From assembly GCA_025965755.1 (NCBI GenBank), contig JAOPWI010000027.1:1-10119 (forward strand): 10,119 bases of DNA. The letters run 5' to 3'. Positions within the stretch are counted from its first letter, which is position 1. Every line of letters starts with the position of its first letter. The notes beneath the pieces were generated by a model. It was not told where the DNA came from, ran no database searches, and saw only the letters and a list, made by a program, of their open reading frames with translations. The translations under genes and the position numbers were made by a program. Positions 5,957 to 10,119 of this stretch are shown one piece after another. The stretch is from Frankiales bacterium (lineage in GTDB: Bacteria; Actinomycetota; Actinomycetes; Mycobacteriales; SCTD01).

Positions 5957-7036
5957 TCAGGTGGCGCGCGACGTGGCCGCGAGCGCCAGGTCGAGCAGCA
6001 CCTCGCGGGCGTCGGGAGCCACCGGGGCGTTGTGCAGGGCGACCACGGCGTCGTCGAGCAGGTCGGCGATCAGCCGCTCGAGCCGGGCCAGCGCGCCGGT
6101 GTCGGTGAGCACGTCGCGCAGCGCGGCCACACCGGCCTCCTCCAGGTGCGGGTCGCCGAGGTAGCGGCGGACGACCGCGGCCTGGGCGGGGGTGGCCGCG
6201 TCGAGCGCCATCGCCACCAGCACGGTGCGCTTGCCCTCGCGCAGGTCGTCGCCGGCCGGCTTGCCCGTCTCGCTGGGGTCGCCGAAGACGCCCAGCACGT
6301 CGTCGCGCATCTGAAAGGCCTCGCCGAGCGGCAGGCCGAAGCCGGAGTAGCCCTCGCGCACCTCGGGCCCGGCGCCGGCCAGCGCGGCGCCCAGGTGCAG
6401 GGGCTTCTCGATCGTGTACTTCGCGCTCTTGTAGCGGGCCACCCGCAGCGCGCGCTCGACCGAGCCGCCGCCGCGGACCTGCTCGAGCAGGTCGAGGTAC
6501 TGCCCGCCCATGAGCTCGGTGCGCATCTCGTCGAACACCGGCTCGGCGCGGTCCAGGGCCGGCCGCGCCATGCCGCTGGTGCGCAGCATCTCGTCGGACC
6601 ACGACAGGCACAGGTCGCCGAGCAGCACGGCCGCGCCGGTGCCGAACGCCTCGGGATCGCCCTGCCAGCCCTCGCTGCGGTGCAGGCTCGCGAACGAGCG
6701 GTGCACCGCCGGCATGCCGCGGCGGCTGTCGCTGCCGTCCATGACGTCGTCGTGGATGATCGCGCAGGCCTGGAACAGCTCGAGCGCGGCCGCGGCGGCC
6801 ACGACGTCGTCGCCGTCGGCTCCGCCGGCTCCGCGGTAGCCCCAGTAGCAGAACGCCGGGCGCAGCCGCTTGCCGCCCGAGATGATGCGGGTCAGGGCGT
6901 CGGTGAGCTGGCTGAGCTCCTCGCTCACGGCGTCCAGGCGCAGCACCTGCCGGGAGACGAAGCCGTCGAGAGCCTTCTGCACGCGCTGGCGCAGGTCCTC
7001 CCGGTCGAGCGGCCCGGGGACCGGGGGCGCAGTCAT
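5957..7036 (-). CDS. crtE: Polyprenyl diphosphate synthase, probably geranylgeranyl diphosphate synthase
   Basis: The 359-residue product is an all-trans prenyltransferase that adds IPP units to an allylic diphosphate, supplying C20 GGPP for CrtB and possibly for other isoprenoids. Motifs: GGKRLRP (54-60, binds IPP), first Asp-rich motif DDVMD (96-100) and second Asp-rich motif RDDVLGVFGD (244-253). The fifth residue before the first motif is Cys91, not the aromatic residue typical of C15 synthases, which agrees with a C20 or longer product. The ATG start is chosen for the TACCCT box six bases upstream and because the open frame beyond it runs antisense through metF. The gene is divergent from metF. 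From memory, M. tuberculosis idsA2 (Rv2173) is likewise divergent from the metF-type gene Rv2172c, so this may be a core prenyl synthase recruited to the pathway and not a dedicated crtE. Confidence 0.92.
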   Translation of the reverse strand: MTAPPVPGPLDREDLRQRVQKALDGFVSRQVLRLDAVSEELSQLTDALTRIISGGKRLRPAFCYWGYRGAGGADGDDVVAAAAALELFQACAIIHDDVMDGSDSRRGMPAVHRSFASLHRSEGWQGDPEAFGTGAAVLLGDLCLSWSDEMLRTSGMARPALDRAEPVFDEMRTELMGGQYLDLLEQVRGGGSVERALRVARYKSAKYTIEKPLHLGAALAGAGPEVREGYSGFGLPLGEAFQMRDDVLGVFGDPSETGKPAGDDLREGKRTVLVAMALDAATPAQAAVVRRYLGDPHLEEAGVAALRDVLTDTGALARLERLIADLLDDAVVALHNAPVAPDAREVLLDLALAATSRAT

Positions 7037-7042
7037 GGCGCG

Positions 7043-7048
7043 AGGGTA
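7043..7048 (-). promoter_or_regulatory. Putative leaderless -10 box of crtE
   Basis: TACCCT on the minus strand, followed by CGCGCC and the ATG at 7034-7036. No Shine-Dalgarno lies between. A dyad (ACGGCG at 7048-7053 with CGCCGT at 7062-7067) starts at its upstream edge. Confidence 0.55.
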
Positions 7049-7105
7049 CGGCGTGCGGTCGCGCCGTGGGTACGCCTCGCTGCGCGGTCCCCGGTGGGAT
7101 CCGCC

Positions 7106-7121
7106 GGGCGGCTCGCCGCCC
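7106..7121. promoter_or_regulatory. Perfect dyad upstream of the metF -10 (possible operator)
   Basis: GGGCGGC and GCCGCCC form a perfect 7-bp inverted repeat around TC, ending two bases before the metF TAGCCT box. It would occupy the -10/-35 spacer, a classic repressor position. In DNA this GC-rich a short G/C-only palindrome can arise by chance. Confidence 0.3.
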
Positions 7122-7123
7122 GA

Positions 7124-7129
7124 TAGCCT
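7124..7129 (+). promoter_or_regulatory. Putative leaderless -10 box of metF
   Basis: TAGCCT, then CGGGGT, then the ATG at 7136-7138. The TAG is in frame with metF and so also rules out any start further upstream. No recognisable TTGAC-like -35 is present. Confidence 0.6.
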
Positions 7130-7135
7130 CGGGGT

Positions 7136-8026
7136 ATGGCGGACCGCTCGATCAGGGACATGCTCGCGACCGGGGAGCGGCTGTTCTCCTTCGAGTTCTT
7201 TCCGGCCAAGACGCCGGACGGCGAGAAGCTGCTCTGGCAGGCGATCCGCGAGCTGGAGTCGCTGCAACCGCACTTCGTGTCGGTGACCTACGGCGCCGGC
7301 GGCTCGACCCGGGACAGCACGGTCGCCATGACGGCCCGGATCGCCACCGACACCACCCTGACGCCGCTGGCGCATCTCACCGCCGTGAACCACTCGGTCG
7401 CCGAGCTGCGCCGGATCATCGGGCAGTACGCCGACGCCGGCGTCCGCAACGTCCTGGCGCTGCGCGGCGACCCGCCGGGGGACCCGCAGGCCGACTGGGT
7501 CAAGCACTCCGAGGGCCTGGAGTACGCCGAGGACCTGGTGCGCCTGGTGCGCGCGTCCGGTGACTTCTGCGTCGGCGTGGCGGCCTTTCCCGAGAAGCAC
7601 CCGCGCTCGGCCGACCACGACACCGACGTGCGCTTCCTGGTGCAGAAGTGCCGCGCCGGCGCGGAGTTCGCCATCACGCAGTTCTTCTTCCGGCCCGAGG
7701 ACTACCTGCGGCTGCGCGACCGGGTCGCGGCGAGCGGGTGCGACGTGCCGATCCTGCCGGGGATCATGCCGGTCACCAACGTCAAGTCGATCGAGCGCAT
7801 GGCGGTGCTGAGCAACGCGGAGTTCCCGGCGGACCTCGCCGAGCGGCTCTACGCGGTCGAGGACGACCCCGCGGCGGTCCGCGAGATCGGCGTCGAGGTG
7901 GCCACCGAGCTGTCGCAGCGGCTGCTCGACGAGGGCGCGCCCGGCCTGCACTTCATCACGCTCAACCGCTCCACCGCGACGAGGGAGATCTGGCAGCGGC
8001 TGTCGCTGTCGACCGCAACCGTCTGA
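7136..8026 (+). CDS. metF: 5,10-methylenetetrahydrofolate reductase
   Basis: The 296-residue cytosolic flavoprotein reduces 5,10-methylene-THF to 5-methyl-THF, the methyl donor for methionine synthesis. The TIM-barrel motifs are intact: FSFEFFPAK (17-25) with catalytic Glu20, VTYGAGGSTR (50-59), LALRGDPPG (107-115) with Asp112, VGVAAFPEKHP (146-156) and ITQFFF (180-185) with Gln182. These correspond to E. coli Glu28, Asp120 and Gln183. Length matches bacterial MetF, without the regulatory domain of eukaryotic forms. An in-frame TAG twelve bases upstream fixes the ATG. It is divergent from the crtE-like gene across 99 bases. No clear terminator follows. The product's role fits well beside methionine aminopeptidase only in the loose sense that both concern methionine; I infer no functional link. 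Confidence 0.96.
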   Translation: MADRSIRDMLATGERLFSFEFFPAKTPDGEKLLWQAIRELESLQPHFVSVTYGAGGSTRDSTVAMTARIATDTTLTPLAHLTAVNHSVAELRRIIGQYADAGVRNVLALRGDPPGDPQADWVKHSEGLEYAEDLVRLVRASGDFCVGVAAFPEKHPRSADHDTDVRFLVQKCRAGAEFAITQFFFRPEDYLRLRDRVAASGCDVPILPGIMPVTNVKSIERMAVLSNAEFPADLAERLYAVEDDPAAVREIGVEVATELSQRLLDEGAPGLHFITLNRSTATREIWQRLSLSTATV

Positions 8027-8147
8027 GGGCCCACCGCGCGGCTGCCCGGCTCGCCGGCCCGGCCCTCGTGGCGGCTGCGGCCCGCATGGCGAGCGGCCGG
8101 TCAGCGTGTCGGCCCAGGTCGGCTGGCCGCTGCGCGGGGGCGCGCCC

Positions 8148-8153
8148 TACCGT
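8148..8153 (+). promoter_or_regulatory. Putative leaderless -10 box of the SRPBCC gene
   Basis: TACCGT, then six bases GGGCGC, then the ATG at 8160-8162. The position is the same as for metF, crtE and crtI. It argues for the start at 8160 over the in-frame GTG at 8106, which would add 18 residues. Confidence 0.55.
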
Positions 8154-8159
8154 GGGCGC

Positions 8160-8600
8160 ATGAGGCTCGCGCACCGGGTTCGCACCAGCGCCTCCCCGGC
8201 ACAGGTCTGGGAGCTGCTCGGCAACCCGCTGCGGTGGCCGGAGTTCGACCTGTCGCTGCGCCGGGTCCGCGGCTCGCACGGGGCCGCCGCGACCGGCCAG
8301 CACCTGCTGGCGCTGCACCGGGTCCTGTCGCTGCGCATTCCGGTCGACGTCGTCGAGGCGGTGCCGGAGAAGCGGCTCGTGCTGCTGCTCCACAGCGCGC
8401 CCGGTCTGCGCGAGACCGTCACCACCGAGGTGACGCCGGCCGTGCGCGGCGGCTCCGACATCACGGTCTCGGTCGTGGTGGACGGGTTGTGGGCCCGCCC
8501 GGCGGCTGTGCCGATGTGGCTGGCCAGCGGGCTGACCGCCCGCGTGCTCGCCGCCCGGACCGACCGCGCGTCCCGGAAGGCGACCCGGGGCGCAGCGTGA
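8160..8600 (+). CDS. SRPBCC-superfamily (START-like/polyketide-cyclase fold) protein
   Basis: The product is 146 residues with the typical SRPBCC opening: a beta-strand MRLAHRVRTSASPAQVWELL (1-20), then WPEFDLSLRRVRG (29-41), where the helix-grip fold begins its curved sheet. Later alternating strands (RIPVDVVEAVP, RLVLLLHSAP, SDITVSVVVDG) and a long C-terminal helix (from about 118) complete the fold. Such proteins enclose a hydrophobic pocket and bind lipids, sterols, polyketides or hormones; some are enzymes. The ligand here is unknown. The stop codon overlaps the GTG start of the downstream phosphatidyltransferase by four bases (GTGA), so the two are probably translationally coupled. A role in binding a lipid substrate or product of that enzyme is a reasonable but unproven inference. 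The gene follows metF after 133 bases in which I see no other gene. Confidence 0.85.
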   Translation: MRLAHRVRTSASPAQVWELLGNPLRWPEFDLSLRRVRGSHGAAATGQHLLALHRVLSLRIPVDVVEAVPEKRLVLLLHSAPGLRETVTTEVTPAVRGGSDITVSVVVDGLWARPAAVPMWLASGLTARVLAARTDRASRKATRGAA

Positions 8601-9394
8601 CCCGCACGCCGGTGCTGCTGGCAGTGCTGGCCGTCGCGGGGCTGGCTCTGGTCGTCCTCGCGGTCGTCACGGCGCGCCGGCCGGCGCGCGAGGTGCCGTC
8701 ACGGGACGGCTACTTCGACCGGTGGCAGGTGCTGCACGGCGGCTACGACCCGCGTACCGGAAGCGTCTGGCTGCGCGGCTGGCTGACGATGGTCTACGCG
8801 ATCGCCCGGCCGCTGGCCCGGCGCGGCGTGCAGCCCGACGTCATCACGCTGAGCTCGCTGTGGCTGGGCGGGCTGGTGCTCGTGCTGGCCGAGGCCGGCG
8901 GGCGCTGGTGGATCGCGGCCGGCTGGGTGATGGTCGCCAGCGGGCTGTTCGACACCCTGGACGGCTGCGTGGCGGTGCTCGAGCACCGCACGACGCGCTG
9001 GGGCTACGTCCTGGACAGCGCGGTCGACCGGGTCAACGACGCGCTCTACCTGCTGGCCGTCGTCGCGGTCGGCTGCCCGGCCGAGCTGGCCGTCTGGCTC
9101 GGCTTCGGCTTCTTCTTCATGGAGTACCTGCGGGCCCGGGCCGGCAACGCCGGCGGCGACGAGGTCGGTCGGGTGACCATGGCCGAGCGGCCGACCCGGG
9201 TCATCGTGCTGTCGCCGTCCCTCCACTTCAGCGGGGTCTTTCCCGGCCTGTCCGACGTGCTGCCGGTCGTCGGGCCGTCGCTGCTGCTGGCCATGACGGT
9301 GCTGTCGATCGCGCAGCTCGGGGTGGCGGTGCGCCGCCAGCTGCTCGCGCTGCCGCTCGAGGAGCCGCAGGCCGCGACGCCGCGAGCCGGCTAG
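8597..9394 (+). CDS. CDP-alcohol phosphatidyltransferase family membrane protein (altered signature)
   Basis: The 265-residue integral membrane product would move a phosphatidyl group from a CDP-lipid to an alcohol, as in phospholipid head-group synthesis. An N-terminal membrane segment (5-25) precedes a soluble stretch. GVQPDVITLSSLWLGG (78-93) begins the membrane core. The family signature D-x2-D-G-x2-A-R-x8-G-x3-D-x3-D is present as D119, D122, G123, A126, G136, D140 and D144, but the Arg expected at 127 is Val. ERPTRVIVL (197-205) is another family feature. Further membrane helices lie at about 91-117, 149-176 and 225-245. The GTG start overlaps the SRPBCC stop. The stop TAG shares CTAG with the convergent neighbour. 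Which alcohol it uses is unclear, and the missing Arg means activity should not be assumed. Confidence 0.88.
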   Translation: MTRTPVLLAVLAVAGLALVVLAVVTARRPAREVPSRDGYFDRWQVLHGGYDPRTGSVWLRGWLTMVYAIARPLARRGVQPDVITLSSLWLGGLVLVLAEAGGRWWIAAGWVMVASGLFDTLDGCVAVLEHRTTRWGYVLDSAVDRVNDALYLLAVVAVGCPAELAVWLGFGFFFMEYLRARAGNAGGDEVGRVTMAERPTRVIVLSPSLHFSGVFPGLSDVLPVVGPSLLLAMTVLSIAQLGVAVRRQLLALPLEEPQAATPRAG

Positions 9395-9753
9395 CGCTGG
9401 CGGCGCAGGCGGGCGGCCGTCACGGTGGCGGCGGCCGCGGTCACGAACGCGCCGAACAGGGCCACGAAGCGGTCGCGCAGCCCCGGAACGACCGCGGCGA
9501 GCAGCACCAGCACGGCCAGCACGGCCACGTGCACGCCCACCGTGGAGCCGACCCGCTGCAGGCTCACGCCGCCGCGCCGGACCAGGTCGCCGGCGGGCTT
9601 GCCGCGCAGCAGGCGGGTGCGGGCGACCGGCACGCCGAGGGCCACACCGGCCGCGGCGCCGAGCACGCCGAACACCGTCGACACGGTGGTCACCAGGACC
9701 ACCAGCACGACGACGAACCAGGTCAGCAGCAGCAGCCTCTCGTTGCGGTTCAC
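9391..9753 (-). CDS. Small membrane protein of unknown function, about four helices
   Basis: The 120-residue product is strongly hydrophobic. Likely membrane helices are 7-27 (LLLLTWFVVVLVVLVTT), 28-44, 73-90 (VGVHVAVLAVLVLLAAVVP) and 96-114. A basic loop lies between the second and third (RTRLLRGKPAGDLVRRG, 45-61) and the C-terminus is basic (RLRRQR). I do not recognise the family. The start is GTG, preceded by CACACT at a six-base spacing, one mismatch from TANNNT. High GC3 and a sensible hydrophobic pattern support real coding. It converges on the phosphatidyltransferase, the two stop codons sharing CTAG, and a strong hairpin separates it from the gene upstream. The basic loop would favour a cytoplasmic position, putting both termini inside. 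Confidence 0.72.
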   Translation of the reverse strand: MNRNERLLLLTWFVVVLVVLVTTVSTVFGVLGAAAGVALGVPVARTRLLRGKPAGDLVRRGGVSLQRVGSTVGVHVAVLAVLVLLAAVVPGLRDRFVALFGAFVTAAAATVTAARLRRQR

Positions 9754-9759
9754 GGGGGC

Positions 9760-9765
9760 AGTGTG
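9760..9765 (-). promoter_or_regulatory. Possible weak -10 box of the small membrane protein gene
   Basis: CACACT on the minus strand, six bases (GCCCCC) before the GTG start, differing from TANNNT at the first base. It lies just past the 19-bp hairpin, so the gene appears to have its own promoter. Confidence 0.3.
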
Positions 9766-9783
9766 CCGGATCGCGGGACCGGA

Positions 9784-9826
9784 CGCAGCGCAGCCGCAGC
9801 GCGGGGGGCGCTGCGGCTGCGCTGCG
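9784..9826. terminator. Perfect 19-bp GC hairpin, probable terminator
   Basis: CGCAGCGCAGCCGCAGCGC (9784-9802) and its exact reverse complement (9808-9826) flank a five-base G loop (C on the minus strand). It begins 15 bases past the stop of the minus-strand partial gene at 9842 and lies just before the promoter region of the next gene. No T-tract follows on either strand, as is common for intrinsic terminators in high-GC actinobacteria. Being symmetric it may also stop plus-strand readthrough. Confidence 0.75.
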
Positions 9827-9841
9827 GGGGAGTCGGGCCGG

Positions 9842-10119
9842 TCAGATCTGGTCCTCGGTGCCGGCGTCGGGGTCGACCAGCGGCGAGGGCTCCGGGCCGT
9901 CGAGGTCGACGACGGGGATCGGCATGCCGTCCTCCGTCGGCACGTCGGTGCCGCCGGGCGCGGCCGACGGCGTCATGGCCGAGACGCCCTGCTGGGCGGC
10001 CTCGAGCACGGCGGCGGCCGCGGTGACCGCGTCCTCGGCCAGCTCGAGGGCACGCTCGGCGTCGGTGCGGGCGGCGGTGGCCGCGACCAGGACGGTGCGC
10101 AGCGGGGCGGTCCGGGCAG
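9842..10119 (-). CDS. C-terminal part of an unidentified alanine-rich protein with acidic tail (5' end beyond the window)
   Basis: The minus-strand frame ending in TGA at 9842-9844 is open to the window edge, giving 91 codons with strong G/C third positions. The upstream part is an Ala-rich helix with heptad-like spacing (ARTDAERALELAEDAVTAAA), perhaps a coiled coil. The last 45 residues are Pro-, Asp- and Glu-rich and probably disordered (PIPVVDLDGPEPSPLVDPD), ending GTEDQI. No membrane segment is visible. I do not recognise the family. The 19-bp hairpin follows its stop, in keeping with a real 3' end. The missing N-terminal part would be needed for any functional call. Confidence 0.68.
   Translation of the reverse strand, partial: ARTAPLRTVLVAATAARTDAERALELAEDAVTAAAAVLEAAQQGVSAMTPSAAPGGTDVPTEDGMPIPVVDLDGPEPSPLVDPDAGTEDQI

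Noticed and set aside
7037..7951. Extension of crtE into a 664-codon frame, and the plus-strand 364-codon frame at 6032-7126
   Set aside because: The first runs antisense through metF, the second antisense through crtE. The ATG at 7034-7036 has a promoter-like box and normal family length.
8106..8159. Earlier GTG start for the SRPBCC gene
   Set aside because: The extra 18 residues precede the usual first strand of the fold, and TACCGT lies exactly six bases before the ATG at 8160.
8027..8159. Possible metF terminator or small gene in the metF-SRPBCC gap
   Set aside because: Only interrupted or long-loop inverted repeats (such as AGCGGCC with GGCCGCT) are present, and no convincing frame with a start signal fits.
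8722..10026. Plus-strand 434-codon frame covering the right end
   Set aside because: It is out of frame with the phosphatidyltransferase, antisense to the next two genes, and composed of low-complexity Arg/Ala/Gly/His sequence.
1..10119. CRISPR array, insertion sequence, prophage, tRNA or rRNA, defence or toxin-antitoxin system
   Set aside because: No spaced repeats, transposase, phage or RNA-gene patterns were seen; gene content is metabolic and membrane-related.

Overview
The window comes from a very GC-rich bacterium: codon third positions are almost all G or C, GTG starts are frequent, and five or more starts follow a TANNNT hexamer so closely that their transcripts would be leaderless. 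Together with a methionine aminopeptidase carrying an N-terminal SEC-C zinc motif and a crtE-like gene divergent from metF, this points to an actinobacterium. I cannot name the genus from sequence alone. The DNA is densely coding, with no gap over about 150 bases.

Left block, minus strand (112-7036), in transcription order: a polyprenyl (probably geranylgeranyl) diphosphate synthase (crtE-like), type I methionine aminopeptidase (map), a small VOC/glyoxalase-fold protein, phytoene desaturase (crtI), a secreted LVIVD-repeat beta-propeller protein with a C-terminal LPATG sortase signal, and phytoene synthase (crtB). CrtE, CrtB and CrtI would turn IPP/DMAPP into C20 GGPP, then phytoene, then a coloured acyclic carotene such as lycopene or a partly desaturated intermediate. 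No cyclase, ketolase or hydroxylase gene is present. The run looks like a tandem set of short transcription units, not one tight operon: crtE, map and crtI each have a TANNNT box 6-7 bases before the start codon. At the far left edge the last 33 codons of a plus-strand gene converge on crtB, and both stop codons lie in one small hairpin.

Middle, plus strand (7136-9394): metF (methylenetetrahydrofolate reductase) is divergent from crtE across 99 bases that hold two short dyads, one beside each -10 box. It is followed by an SRPBCC-fold protein whose stop overlaps (GTGA) the start of a CDP-alcohol phosphatidyltransferase. That enzyme keeps all four catalytic aspartates but has Val where the family signature has Arg.

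Right end, minus strand: a small four-helix membrane protein whose stop codon shares the bases CTAG with the phosphatidyltransferase stop, then a perfect 19-bp GC hairpin (probable terminator), then the C-terminal 91 codons of an unidentified alanine-rich, acidic-tailed protein running off the window.

The points most worth a second look are the sortase-anchored propeller between crtI and crtB, three 11-bp direct repeats abutting the map promoter, the leaderless-promoter pattern, and the altered phosphatidyltransferase signature. I see no CRISPR array, insertion sequence, tRNA, rRNA or phage gene, and no strong evidence of an entirely new system.
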